Part shown: in pieces, positions 53,831 through 62,702 of the stretch
How positions within the stretch are numbered: the first letter of the stretch is position 1
Layout of the letters: each line of letters begins with the position of its first letter
Assembly (NCBI RefSeq): GCF_012726295.1
Contig: NZ_JABAOB010000009.1
Coordinates: 310,001-374,000, forward strand
Length of the DNA: 64,000 bases
Source of the DNA: Chitinophaga sp. Ak27
GTDB lineage: Bacteria; Bacteroidota; Bacteroidia; Chitinophagales; Chitinophagaceae
Direction: 5' to 3'
Notes under the pieces: model-generated
Databases searched by the model: none
The model's input: only the letters and a program-made list of their open reading frames with translations
Told to the model about the DNA's origin: nothing
Program-made: the position numbers and the translations under genes

Positions 53831-56131
53831 ATGAAGAAATTTTTATGGCTTGCCGGCGCCTTTTGTATCGGGCTGCAGGTAACTTCCGCGCAATCGCCAC
53901 GCTACCCGATCATTCCCTATCCGCAGCAACTGGAGGCCAGGGCGGGCGAATTTGTGATTACGCCGGCTACCAGCCTGGTGTTGCCCGCCAACCCATCTCC
54001 ATATATGATAGAAACCGCGCAGCTGGAATTGCTCCTGACCCAGGCATTGGGAAAACCACTGCCAACGGGGAAGAAAGCCGTGAAGGGCGCCATCGTGATG
54101 CGCCAGAACCCGGCGCTGGCAGGAGAAGAGGATTATACGCTCGAGGTAAGTAGCCAGGAGCTGCTGATCACCGCCAAAGCGCCCGCCGGATTTTTTCGTG
54201 CTATCCAAACTTTGAGGCAGCTGATGCCCGCGGAAATAGAAGATCCCAAGGCGCCCGATCTGAAACGTATTGCTATCCCGGCCATGTCGTTGAAAGACCA
54301 CCCGGCCTATGGCTGGCGTGGCATGCACCTGGATGTGGCCCGTCATTTCTTCTCCATCGACTACCTGAAGAAATTTATCGACCTGCTGGCTTTATATAAG
54401 ATGAATAAGCTGCACCTGCATCTGACGGATGACCAGGGCTGGCGGATTGAAATTAAAAAGTACCCTTTGCTCACTTCCCAGGGAGCATGGAGGGAATTTA
54501 ATAACCAGGATTCTGTTTGTATGGAGAAGGCGGTCAGCAATCCTGACATGGCCATCGATACTTCCCATATCATCCATAAAGATGGGAAAACCCTTTATGG
54601 TGGCTTCTATACGCAGGAGCAGCTGAAAGACCTGATCCGCTATGCAGCGGCCCGTCATATCGAAATCATCCCTGAAATAGATATGCCGGGGCATATGATG
54701 GCGGCCATCCGGTCTTATCCTTTCCTTGCATGCAGCAGTGAAACCGGCTGGGGTAAAACCTTTTCCACGCCTATTTGTCCGTGTAAGGAATCGACTTTCA
54801 GCTTTGCCGAAGATATTTTCAGTGAAATAGCCGACCTGTTTCCGTCCAAATACATTCACCTGGGCGCTGACGAGGTAGAGAAAACCAGCTGGGCCAACTC
54901 GCCGCTTTGCGCAGAAGTGATGAAGGCTAACAACCTGAAGACAGTAGAAGAGCTGCAAAGCTACTTCGTGAAGCGCATGGAGAAGTTCTTTCATTCCAAA
55001 GGTAAAACCCTCATTGGCTGGGATGAAATTCTGGAAGGAGGGATCAGTCCTACCGCCGTGTTGATGTACTGGCGCGCCTGGGTGCCCGATGCACCGGTGA
55101 AAGCGGCCCGTCACGGTAACCAGGTGATCATGACGCCGGGTAACCCGCTGTACTTCGATGGAATACCCGACCGTAACTCCATTTATAATGTATATCATTT
55201 TCAGCCGGTGCCCAAAGGGTTAACTGCGCAGGAAGCCACGCATATCATGGGCGCCCAGGCCAACATCTGGACAGAATACATCCCTTCAGAAAAACGGGCC
55301 GATTATATGTTCATGCCCCGCATGATCGCGCTGGCGGAAGTGTTGTGGACACAACATGCCGACTATGAAGGTTATCTCCAACGACTCAACGAACAGTATA
55401 AACGACTGGACCTGCTGGGCGTTCATTACCGTCTGCCCGACCTGGATGGTTTTACGGAAGACAACGTGTTTGTAGATAAGGTAAACCTGCATATCAAAAA
55501 GCCACTAACTGATATGACTATCCGCTACACCACCGACGGCAGCATCCCTGATGAACATGCCACCGTATTGCCGGATAATTACGAGATCAGTGAGCCGCAA
55601 CAGATCCGCCTGGCAGCCTTTAGCCCGAGTGGCAACCGCGGCGACATTTACACCCTGCGTTACCGCAAAGAAACCTACCGGCCTGCTACCGTGGTAAAAG
55701 ACGCCAGATCCGGATTAAAGCTTACCTATTATAATGGTACCTTTAAGAGTGCTGCCAAAATAAAAGAAATAGCAGATAGCTCATTGCGTGTAGCCAACGC
55801 CGTTATCCCGGAAGGAATGGGAAAAGGTGGCGGTCCGTTTGGCGCGCGTATCAATGGGTACATCAATGTGCCCACTACCGGTATTTACAGCTTTTACCTG
55901 ACGGTAGATGATGGTGGTATCCTGTATATCGACGACCAGGAAGTGGTGAACAACGATGGCTGGCATGCGCCTTTCCAGAAGAGCGGACAGGTAGCGCTGG
56001 AGAAAGGCTGGCATCCATTTAAAATTGCCTTTGTAGAAGGTGGTGGCGGATACACGCTAAAGCTGGAATACAGTGTAGATGGTGGTAAGCTGCAGCCGGT
56101 GCCTGACAGCTGGTTTGGAGCGGGGAGATAA
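53831..56131 (+). CDS. GH20 beta-hexosaminidase with C-terminal PA14 domain
   Basis: 766 residues. Signal peptide MKKFLWLAGAFCIGLQVTSAQ. GH20b domain (about 23-155, IIPYPQQLEARAGEF); GH20 barrel (about 158-520) with LHLHLTDDQGWRIEIK (194-209), PEIDMPGH (281-288) and the catalytic pair D347-E348 in HLGADEVEK; a chitobiase/FN3-like module (about 530-620); and a PA14 domain (about 625-766, GIYSFYLTVDDGGILYIDD). PA14 would bind glycan. The enzyme removes terminal GlcNAc/GalNAc from glycoproteins or chito-oligomers. It converges with a sulfatase gene that resembles GlcNAc-6-sulfatases, with a perfect 34-bp hairpin between them. Confidence 0.94.
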   Translation: MKKFLWLAGAFCIGLQVTSAQSPRYPIIPYPQQLEARAGEFVITPATSLVLPANPSPYMIETAQLELLLTQALGKPLPTGKKAVKGAIVMRQNPALAGEEDYTLEVSSQELLITAKAPAGFFRAIQTLRQLMPAEIEDPKAPDLKRIAIPAMSLKDHPAYGWRGMHLDVARHFFSIDYLKKFIDLLALYKMNKLHLHLTDDQGWRIEIKKYPLLTSQGAWREFNNQDSVCMEKAVSNPDMAIDTSHIIHKDGKTLYGGFYTQEQLKDLIRYAAARHIEIIPEIDMPGHMMAAIRSYPFLACSSETGWGKTFSTPICPCKESTFSFAEDIFSEIADLFPSKYIHLGADEVEKTSWANSPLCAEVMKANNLKTVEELQSYFVKRMEKFFHSKGKTLIGWDEILEGGISPTAVLMYWRAWVPDAPVKAARHGNQVIMTPGNPLYFDGIPDRNSIYNVYHFQPVPKGLTAQEATHIMGAQANIWTEYIPSEKRADYMFMPRMIALAEVLWTQHADYEGYLQRLNEQYKRLDLLGVHYRLPDLDGFTEDNVFVDKVNLHIKKPLTDMTIRYTTDGSIPDEHATVLPDNYEISEPQQIRLAAFSPSGNRGDIYTLRYRKETYRPATVVKDARSGLKLTYYNGTFKSAAKIKEIADSSLRVANAVIPEGMGKGGGPFGARINGYINVPTTGIYSFYLTVDDGGILYIDDQEVVNNDGWHAPFQKSGQVALEKGWHPFKIAFVEGGGGYTLKLEYSVDGGKLQPVPDSWFGAGR

Positions 56132-56153
56132 GGATCACGCAAAGGAGCAGAAA

Positions 56154-56225
56154 CGCAAAGAAGAAAAAGAAAGAAAAAAGCAGCAAAGATATTTGCTGCT
56201 TTTTTCTTTCTTTTTCTTCTTTGCG
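56154..56225. terminator. Perfect 34-bp hairpin between convergent GH20 and sulfatase
   Basis: Arms 56154-56187 and 56192-56225 pair without mismatch around the loop gata. The stem is polypurine on one strand (repeated agaaa/cgcaaag) and polypyrimidine on the other. It lies 22 nt from the GH20 stop and 3 nt from the sulfatase stop, so it acts as a bidirectional terminator; heptad-like cgcaaag units continue on the left side. Confidence 0.85.
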
Positions 56226-56228
56226 AGA

Positions 56229-57848
56229 TCAGAGGCGGTGGTTATAAATTTCCAGCGCCTCCTGGTCATCATACTCCAGAATCAATGCTTTCAGTTGTTG
56301 TAAAAGCTGCTGTTTGATCGCTGCATACGAAGGGTTGTTGTATACATTCTTCAGCTGGTTCGGATCTTTCTTCAGGTCGAAGAGTTCCCAGCTATTAACG
56401 CCTTTATAGAAGCGGGCCAGCATATAATCTTTGGTGCGCAGCCCGAAGTGTGGCGACACATGATGTGGTTCCGGGTATTCGTAGTAGTGATAGTAGGCTG
56501 CTTTGCGCCAATCCTTTACGGGTTGGTGTTTCAACAGGGGCAGAAACGAACGCCCCTGTATTTCGGATGGTATTTTTGCGCCGGCAATATCCAGGATGGT
56601 GGGCGCCCAGTCGGTGTTGGATACCAGGGCGTCGAGTTTAGTGCCGGGTTTTATCACGCCGGGATAGCGTATAGCGAAGGCCGTTTTCAGGGACTCGTTA
56701 TAGATAAAGCGTTTATCGAACCAGCCATGTTCGCCGAGGTAGAAGCCTTGATCAGAGGCATAGATGACGATGGTATTTTTGCTTAGCCCGGTACTGTCGA
56801 GGTAATCCAATATTTTACCGATGTTCCTGTCGAGCGATTTGGCCGTAGCATAGTAGTCTTTCAGGTAGCGCTGGAATTTCCATTTCACCAGCTCTTTCCC
56901 GCTGAGCTTTTTCTCCTCAAAATCTTTCGTGATCTTATCCCTGTAATAATGGTTGAAGGCTTGTTGCTGCGCTTCGTCCAGGCGGCGGTATTCGCCCTGG
57001 CGGATATAAAATTCTTTCAGTTCAGTTTCGCTGAAGCGCCTGCCGGGGTAGTTTTTCTGCAGCCATTGTTGCAGGCGGGGTTTATCCTGCTCATAGTTTT
57101 GCAGGCCGAAGGGCTGGTGCACTTTTAGGTCTTCCGCCAGGCGCATGGTTTTATCGATGGTCATGTCCTGGTCTTTGGCGGCTTCGCGGGTATCATAGGT
57201 ATCAAAGAAAGTAGTGGGGAGAGGGAAGTTGATATCGTCGTAGGCGCCGAGGTCTTGTATCTCCGGTAGCCACTCGCGGTGCGTGGCTTTTTCACCGATC
57301 ACGGCAAAGAAGGGCTTGGACGTATCCCTGCCCTGGAGCCAGTTGAAGAAGAAGTCGGAGATCAGGTTGGTGACGTAGCCTTTATAGCGGATGGTATCAT
57401 TGTTATTATTGATGAAATCGGGATTGTAATAATGTCCCTGGCCGGGGAGGATATTGAAATAGTTAAACCCGATAGGAAGGCTGCCGAGGTGCAGTTTCCC
57501 TATCCAGGCGGTCTGGTAACCGTTTTGCTGCAGCAGTACGGGGAACGTTTCCTGGTGTACATCGAAGGTTTTTTCATTCAGCGTATAGCCGTTCTTGTGA
57601 CTATACTTGCCGGTGAGCAGCGTAGCTCTACTGGGGCCGCAGATGGAGTTAGCCACCAGGTTGTTGGTAAGCAGGGCGCCGCCGTGTGCAATCCGGTCGA
57701 TGTTGGGCGTTTGTACGAGGCGGTTGCCATAGGCGCTGATGGCCTGGTAGGCATGATCGTCAGAAAGAATAAAAATGATGTTGGGTTTTGACTGTGCTAT
57801 CGCCATGCCAGGCAACAGGAGTGCCAATGCCAGGAGAATCCTTTTCAT
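56229..57848 (-). CDS. Secreted sulfatase, GlcNAc-6-sulfatase-like
   Basis: ATG at 57846-57848 starts a signal peptide (MKRILLALALLLPGMAIAQ), so the upstream extension is not used; 539 residues. Metal site NIIFILSDDHAY (Asp30-Asp31) and the sulfatase signature C70-G-P-S-R with LLTGKYSHKNGYT. The CGPSR...GKYSHKNG style and the WFDKRFIYNESLKTAFAIRYPGV region resemble S1_11 enzymes that act on GlcNAc-6-sulfate; this subfamily assignment is by memory of consensus and should be checked. Cys70 needs formylglycine maturation. Convergent with GH20 at 53831, which would remove the desulfated GlcNAc. Confidence 0.92.
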   Translation of the reverse strand: MKRILLALALLLPGMAIAQSKPNIIFILSDDHAYQAISAYGNRLVQTPNIDRIAHGGALLTNNLVANSICGPSRATLLTGKYSHKNGYTLNEKTFDVHQETFPVLLQQNGYQTAWIGKLHLGSLPIGFNYFNILPGQGHYYNPDFINNNNDTIRYKGYVTNLISDFFFNWLQGRDTSKPFFAVIGEKATHREWLPEIQDLGAYDDINFPLPTTFFDTYDTREAAKDQDMTIDKTMRLAEDLKVHQPFGLQNYEQDKPRLQQWLQKNYPGRRFSETELKEFYIRQGEYRRLDEAQQQAFNHYYRDKITKDFEEKKLSGKELVKWKFQRYLKDYYATAKSLDRNIGKILDYLDSTGLSKNTIVIYASDQGFYLGEHGWFDKRFIYNESLKTAFAIRYPGVIKPGTKLDALVSNTDWAPTILDIAGAKIPSEIQGRSFLPLLKHQPVKDWRKAAYYHYYEYPEPHHVSPHFGLRTKDYMLARFYKGVNSWELFDLKKDPNQLKNVYNNPSYAAIKQQLLQQLKALILEYDDQEALEIYNHRL

Positions 57849-58041
57849 ATATCGTCGGTTTGGTCGTTGTTGATGGATCCTTTTTCCATTCATGTTGGTG
57901 GAGCATGAATGCCATCCCGTTGTTCGGGCGGAATGGGACAGGATTGGAAAGTGGGCTAAAAGTAATATAGAAATCCTGTATTCGCAACTTTTGTGGGGAT
58001 CTTTTCGGGCGATCGTTTTTTACTGGCGGCAGATATTTCCT

Positions 58042-58049
58042 TATTTTTG
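58042..58049 (+). promoter_or_regulatory. Bacteroidota -7 box for membrane protein
   Basis: TATTTTTG fits TAnnTTTG and ends 7 nt before the ATG at 58057, as at 7003. It favours this start over the long upstream in-frame extension. Confidence 0.5.
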
Positions 58050-58056
58050 GCACCGT

Positions 58057-59367
58057 ATGCGTATTATCACCATTTTATTGTTGCTGTTAACCATGGGCGT
58101 AAGTGCATTTGCTACGGATGCGGCGCTGGCCCGAACATTGGAATCACTTACTTCCCGTCAAAAGACGATCCTTTATCAATATGGCACCTTGAGCGCCTGG
58201 GCGTCGCCTGCGCAGGCGGATAGTTTCTGGCGCATGCACCAGCCGGAGCTGGGCCGGGTAACGCGGGAAGAAGCCGGCCTGTTGGCCACTGAGTTGTTGA
58301 ATAATACGGAGCTGGTATATGCCATCAAGCATCCTTCGCGTTTACAGGCGTTGAGAGGCGTATTTACCGCTTCCCGGTTGTTGATCGGGCTGGCGGCGCT
58401 GGTAGGGGCTTTTGCCGTTATACAGCTACTGGGACGGTATTTGCCGGATGTATGGCGAAGCTTGCTGAGGTATCTCTCTCCCTTATTCCGCTGGTTATTT
58501 TCTCCGAAGATGCTTACCTGGGAACTATTGGTCCTGGGAATGGCCGCCATTTACGGAGGCCCGCTGCTGGGCAACCTGGAGATTAGAGCCGTTGTTATCC
58601 ATACGGGGTTGGTGCTGCTATGGTCGCAACTAACGGCCATCTGTATACGAATCCCATTTGTGAAGTACTACAGTAAGGTGATAAAAAATATTTTTGACGA
58701 CGACCAATATACACCCCTTCAAGCTTTCCGCTATGTGGGCGTGCCAGCGCTGATCACCACGGCGGCGGTGTGGTGGGTGATGCAGCGGTGTGCCGACAGC
58801 TGGTATGCTTACGAGCTGATAGTGCCGCTGATGATTGCTGCATTTGCCTTGCCGCCGGTGCGGATGATGGAAGGGCGGCTGAACCGTGTATTGTTGCCCT
58901 TTGGCAACAAGCGGCGGTGGAGGGCCAAAGATGAGCGTATGGCCACCTATATCGTAGTATCGTTAGTCGTGTGGGTTGGAATGTTATTGTTGCCGGTAGT
59001 ATATAAAGAATCGCTGTTGGTGCTGACTATCTTCCTGGGATGTGCGCTGCTGGGCCTGTCGATCGAAGAGGTAACGAATTGCGGTATTCCCAACTACATC
59101 TGGCTACAGGTAGTGACGCTCGTATTTTTGTGCGCCGTAGTGCTGGCAGGCGCACAGCTGGAGGCGTTGTTACTCATGTGGGCAGGCCTGGGAGGCTTAC
59201 TGCTCTATGTGCTGATCAAATACTGGGAACTGCCGATGGTACTGGGTTGGAGCTGGAAGAATAAGAAGGCCTGGGGCGCGTTGGGCATGGCGGTGCTGAT
59301 ATGGGGAATCGCATTGCTGATACGTTCGCGGCCGGAATGGTTTGCGATATTCCCAGCAAAAATTTAA
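58057..59367 (+). CDS. Polytopic membrane protein of unknown function
   Basis: 437 residues from the ATG at 58057. A signal peptide or first helix (MRIITILLLLLTMGVSAFA) is followed by a helical periplasmic stretch of about 70 residues (RTLESLTSRQKTILYQYGTL) and then about ten hydrophobic helices (first LLIGLAALVGAFAVIQLLG near residue 107, last LGMAVLIWGIALLI near the C-terminus). One conserved-looking cytoplasmic loop has FDDDQYTPLQAFRYVG. I recognise no transporter motif. It is divergent from the sulfatase gene, with 208 bp between the start codons. Confidence 0.7.
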   Translation: MRIITILLLLLTMGVSAFATDAALARTLESLTSRQKTILYQYGTLSAWASPAQADSFWRMHQPELGRVTREEAGLLATELLNNTELVYAIKHPSRLQALRGVFTASRLLIGLAALVGAFAVIQLLGRYLPDVWRSLLRYLSPLFRWLFSPKMLTWELLVLGMAAIYGGPLLGNLEIRAVVIHTGLVLLWSQLTAICIRIPFVKYYSKVIKNIFDDDQYTPLQAFRYVGVPALITTAAVWWVMQRCADSWYAYELIVPLMIAAFALPPVRMMEGRLNRVLLPFGNKRRWRAKDERMATYIVVSLVVWVGMLLLPVVYKESLLVLTIFLGCALLGLSIEEVTNCGIPNYIWLQVVTLVFLCAVVLAGAQLEALLLMWAGLGGLLLYVLIKYWELPMVLGWSWKNKKAWGALGMAVLIWGIALLIRSRPEWFAIFPAKI

Positions 59368-59389
59368 TGCAAAATTTGATGTAAAAGCG

Positions 59390-59510
59390 TATTTTTGCGC
59401 ACCTTTCTGCATCGTATTTAACTTATTTTAAGATACGCGTAGATCTGAATAACGTACTGACAAGGCTTCTCAGGGCCTCCAAGGCGTTTGCAGGGTCTGC
59501 GCTTTTTTTT
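59390..59510 (+). other. Untranslated interval with -7-like box and T8 tract
   Basis: Between 59368 and 59651 there is no gene. A TATTTTTG box lies at 59390-59397 and a run of eight T at 59503-59510, after a weak GCAG/CTGC stem. A short transcript of about 105 nt could exist, but the stem is weak and no RNA family is recognised. SRP RNA was considered and the GGAAG-type loop is absent. Confidence 0.2.
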
Positions 59511-59651
59511 GCCCCGCCACTAGTACCAAACTCCTTTACACCAGATATACCCCAAAGAAGTACCTTTTTTATGAGCGGTTATGAATCGCCGGAAAAATGT
59601 AATAAATTTATTAATTGTATTTTGTACGCTTAATTGATTTTAAATCACGTT

Positions 59652-62114
59652 ATGGTGAAAACACTCGCACTCCTGACATTGCTGGGCTTAGGCAGCAGTG
59701 TGGCCGCGCAGCAAAAGGCGCCGGCCTATCCGTTAATTACACATGACCCTTATTTCAGTATCTGGTCGGCCACCGATGAGCTGAATGGCAGCGCTACCCG
59801 GCATTGGACGGGCACCACCCAGGCCCTTACCGGCCTGGTAAAGGTAGATGGTGTTACTTACCGCATTCTCGGTAAAGAAGAACCCAGTTACCAATCGCTC
59901 GTACCCACCAGCGATGAACGGCCTTACTCCGTAAAGTACACCGAACAGGCGCCCACCGGCGACTGGATGCAGGCGGCCTACGACGACAAAGGCTGGAAAA
60001 CCGCGGCAGCGCCCTTCGGCGATGAGCCGTCCAAAGGAGGCACGCTCTGGAAAAGTCATGACCTCTGGACCCGCAGAACCTTCGACGCAGGGAATGTGGC
60101 TAACGCAGACCTGTTCCTGAAAATCTCTCACGATGATAATATTACTGTATACCTCAACGGTGAACAGATCTATAACTTAAAAGGCTGGCTGAATAAATAT
60201 GTATACATCGCTATTCCCGAAGCCGCCAAACAAAAGCTCAAAGCCAAAGGCAACGTGCTGGCCATTCATATAGAAAACACCGCCGGCGGCGCTTTCCTGG
60301 ATGCCGGCATCGCCCGCCTTATGCCGCCACCTGCGGGACAAACCATTGAAAAGGCCGTACAGAACAGCGTTGACATCAACGCCACGCAAACCATATATAC
60401 CTTCACCTGCGGCAAGGCTGATGTAACGCTCACCTTCACCTCACCACTGCTGATGGATGACCTGCAACTGCTATCCCGCCCGGTATCGTATATTGCGTAC
60501 CAGGTAGCCGCCAACGACAATGCCACTCACCAGGTACAGGTGTACTTTGGCGCCTCTTCAGACATCTGCGCAAACGTGCCCTCACAGCCCGTTACCGCTT
60601 CAAAATACACCAACGGCGGCCTGTCGATCTTAAAAGCAGGCACCAAAGAACAACCCATCCTGAAAAAGCAAGGCGACGACCTGCGCATCGACTGGGGCTA
60701 TATGTACGTAGCCGCGCCTAGCGCCACCCGCCCACAACAGTATATCAGCACTGCCGCCGATGCCGCCGCCGCTTTTGCCAAAGGCCGCACCGCCAGCACC
60801 ACCGCCGATAAATCGCTGGTGCTGAATACCGCCGTTGACCTGGGCGCGGTCACCAGCACCCCTAAAGAACAGCTGTTCCTGCTCGGCTACGACGATCTGT
60901 ACGCCCTGCAATACTTCCATACCAACCTCAAAGCCTGGTGGAAAAACGATGCCACACAAACCATCGACAAACAACTCAACGCCGCCTACAACGACTACGC
61001 CACCATCCTGGCAAAGTGTAAACAGTTCAACGAACAACTGCACAACGACGCCGTAAAAGCCGGTGGCGAAGCCTACGCCGCCCTCTGCGAACTGGCCTAC
61101 CGCCAGTCCATCGCCGCACATAAGCTGGCAAAAAGCCCGCAGGGCGATATCCTTTTTCTTTCTAAAGAAAATTTCAGCAACGGCTGTATCAACACGGTAG
61201 ATGTTACCTATCCATCGGCGCCTTTATTTCTCTTATACAACCCCGATCTCCTGAAAGGCATGATGAACGGCATCTTCTATTTCTCCGAAAGCGGTAAATA
61301 CACCAAGCCCTACGCCGCCCACGACCTGGGTACCTATCCCATAGCCAACGGACAGGTATATGGCGAAGGCATGCCCGTAGAAGAATCCGGCAACATGCTC
61401 GTATTAGCTGGCGCCATCGCCCGCGCAGAAGGCAACGCCAACTACGCCAAAAAACATTGGGCCACCCTCACCACCTGGGCCGAATACCTCATGAAAGAAG
61501 GCTTCGATCCCGCTAACCAGCTGTGCACCGACGATTTCGCCGGTCACCTGGCCCGCAACACCAACCTCTCGCTCAAAGCCATTGCCGGCATCCGCTCTTA
61601 CGCCATGCTGGCCCGCATGCTCGGTGATGCCGCCGCCGCAGACAAATACGAAAGCGCCGCCCGCGACATGGCCGCCCACTGGATACAACTCGCCGACGAC
61701 GGCGATCATTTCAGTCTCGCTTTCGAAAGTAAAAACACCTGGAGCCAGAAATACAACATGGTATGGGATAAAGTACTCAACTTCCACCTGTTCCCCGCCA
61801 GCGTATACAAAAAAGAAACGGCCTTCTACCTCGCACACCAGCAACCCTACGGCCTTCCACTGGACAGTCGTAAAACCTACACCAAATCAGACTGGATCCT
61901 CTGGACCGCCGTACTCACCGACAACGCCGACGACTTCCGCGCACTTATAGCACCCGTTTATAAGTATGCCACGGAAACGACTACACGCGTACCACTGAGC
62001 GACTGGCACGAAACCACCGATGGTAAAATGGTAGGCTTCCAGGCGAGGAGCGTAGTAGGGGGGTACTTTATGAAAATGCTTCAAGCAAAATTTAATCCGG
62101 ATGGAGATAAATAA
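59652..62114 (+). CDS. Glutaminase A-like / DUF4965 family secreted protein
   Basis: ATG at 59652 starts a signal peptide (MVKTLALLTLLGLGSSVAAQ); 820 residues. Domains in order follow fungal glutaminase A and bacterial DUF4964-DUF5127-DUF4965-DUF1793 proteins: APAYPLITHDPYFSIWSATDELN at the start, a galactose-binding-like insert (about 90-220), TLLFTSP-type strand block (LTFTSPLLMDDLQLLSRP), then an alpha/alpha-barrel with SKENFSNGCINTVDVTYPSAPLFL, GQVYGEGMPVEESGNMLVLAGA and NTNLSLKAIAGI. The reaction in Bacteroidota is not settled; it may act on a glycan. Codon use in the second half is rich in GCC/ACC and differs from neighbouring genes. Confidence 0.88.
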   Translation: MVKTLALLTLLGLGSSVAAQQKAPAYPLITHDPYFSIWSATDELNGSATRHWTGTTQALTGLVKVDGVTYRILGKEEPSYQSLVPTSDERPYSVKYTEQAPTGDWMQAAYDDKGWKTAAAPFGDEPSKGGTLWKSHDLWTRRTFDAGNVANADLFLKISHDDNITVYLNGEQIYNLKGWLNKYVYIAIPEAAKQKLKAKGNVLAIHIENTAGGAFLDAGIARLMPPPAGQTIEKAVQNSVDINATQTIYTFTCGKADVTLTFTSPLLMDDLQLLSRPVSYIAYQVAANDNATHQVQVYFGASSDICANVPSQPVTASKYTNGGLSILKAGTKEQPILKKQGDDLRIDWGYMYVAAPSATRPQQYISTAADAAAAFAKGRTASTTADKSLVLNTAVDLGAVTSTPKEQLFLLGYDDLYALQYFHTNLKAWWKNDATQTIDKQLNAAYNDYATILAKCKQFNEQLHNDAVKAGGEAYAALCELAYRQSIAAHKLAKSPQGDILFLSKENFSNGCINTVDVTYPSAPLFLLYNPDLLKGMMNGIFYFSESGKYTKPYAAHDLGTYPIANGQVYGEGMPVEESGNMLVLAGAIARAEGNANYAKKHWATLTTWAEYLMKEGFDPANQLCTDDFAGHLARNTNLSLKAIAGIRSYAMLARMLGDAAAADKYESAARDMAAHWIQLADDGDHFSLAFESKNTWSQKYNMVWDKVLNFHLFPASVYKKETAFYLAHQQPYGLPLDSRKTYTKSDWILWTAVLTDNADDFRALIAPVYKYATETTTRVPLSDWHETTDGKMVGFQARSVVGGYFMKMLQAKFNPDGDK

Positions 62115-62125
62115 TTCAAAATGAA

Positions 62126-62156
62126 TTTGGAAGTAAAATAGAAATTACTATCTTTG
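62126..62156 (+). promoter_or_regulatory. Complete Bacteroidota promoter for tRNA-Lys
   Basis: TTTG (62126-62129), 19 nt, TATCTTTG (62149-62156): an exact match to the TTTG-N19-TAnnTTTG consensus. The tRNA begins 28 nt after it. The best promoter in the window and good support for the phylum. Confidence 0.8.
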
Positions 62157-62184
62157 CACTCCGTTAAACAAAAACGGGGTGCAT

Positions 62185-62257
62185 GATTCCCTAGCTCAGT
62201 TGGTAGAGCAATACACTTTTAATGTATGGGTCTTGGGTTCGAGTCCCAAGGGGATCA
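62185..62257 (+). tRNA. tRNA-Lys (anticodon TTT)
   Basis: 73 nt folding as a standard cloverleaf: acceptor GATTCCC with GGGGATC (one T-G pair) and discriminator A; D arm TAGCTCAGTTGGTAGAGCA; anticodon arm with loop CTTTTAA, anticodon TTT at 62218-62220; T arm TTGGG-TTCGAGT-CCCAA. CCA is not encoded. A terminator follows directly. Confidence 0.97.
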
Positions 62258-62273
62258 CAGGAGAAACTTGAAA

Positions 62274-62296
62274 CCTGCGCGCTGCGCGGGTTTTTT
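62274..62296 (+). terminator. Intrinsic terminator of tRNA-Lys
   Basis: cctgcgc-gct-gcgcggg (7-bp stem with one T-G pair, 62274-62290) followed by T6 and gtttttgg. Ends the tRNA transcript. Confidence 0.85.
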
Positions 62297-62435
62297 GTTT
62301 TTGGTCTATTTGTTAGTCTATCAAAGTGCGAAATCGCTTTTTGTGGTTATTTAGTTTTATTTGGGTTGACTTATCGTTACTAAGTTACATCATTTAGACA
62401 TTAAGCGGATATTAGTTCCCAGTTATAATTCCAGC

Positions 62436-62487
62436 GGGATCACAAGCAACTTCTAAAACCTGCGCTAGTCGCGGGGTTTTGTTTTTT
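62436..62487 (+). repeat. Second copy of tRNA-Lys 3' end and terminator
   Basis: GGGATCACA at 62436-62444 repeats 62251-62259, the last 7 nt of the tRNA plus 2 nt. A similar terminator follows (cctgcg-ctagt-cgcggg, 62459-62475, then gttttgtttttt). The order and spacing are the same as after the tRNA, so this may be a displaced copy, as left by an integrase that uses the tRNA 3' end. Confidence 0.6.
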
Positions 62488-62630
62488 AGTTGAGTTCCTT
62501 CTATATAGCCTCAATTTGTTTCCCATACTTTATACTGGTTAACTAGCTTTTACTAAGATACGAAAATCTGTATTGAGGTTTACCGTTCTATTTACCGTTG
62601 TGAGATCAAGTAAAGAAGATGCAAAATAGT

Positions 62631-62663
62631 TTTGGATGTGGGCCTTTCAATTTCGTATATTTA
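62631..62663 (+). promoter_or_regulatory. Putative promoter of 239-aa gene
   Basis: TTTG at 62631-62634, 21 nt, TATATTTA at 62656-62663 (one mismatch to TAnnTTTG). It is 40 nt before the ATG at 62703. Confidence 0.4.
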
Positions 62664-62702
62664 TAGACATTGTTGTTTTATTTACCTAATAAATACAAGG
62701 AT

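Larger units (their letters stand above)
62258..62702 (+). other. Intergenic stretch after tRNA-Lys
   Basis: 445 bp with no gene. It contains the tRNA terminator, an AT-rich part (62300-62430), an imperfect second copy of the tRNA 3' end plus terminator (62436-62487) and a possible promoter at 62631-62663. The base composition is more AT-rich than the window upstream of the tRNA. Confidence 0.7.

Noticed and set aside
59390..59520. SRP (4.5S) RNA or other known small RNA
   Set aside because: The conserved GGAAG...AGCA loop pairs are missing and the terminal stem is weak.
59404..59636. Open frame before the glutaminase-like gene (RASKAFAGSALFFAPP...)
   Set aside because: It has no usable start codon and is low in coding character; the gap is better left as intergenic.
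62436..62487. Second tRNA-Lys gene
   Set aside because: Only the last 9 nt of the tRNA and a similar terminator are repeated; no anticodon or D arm.
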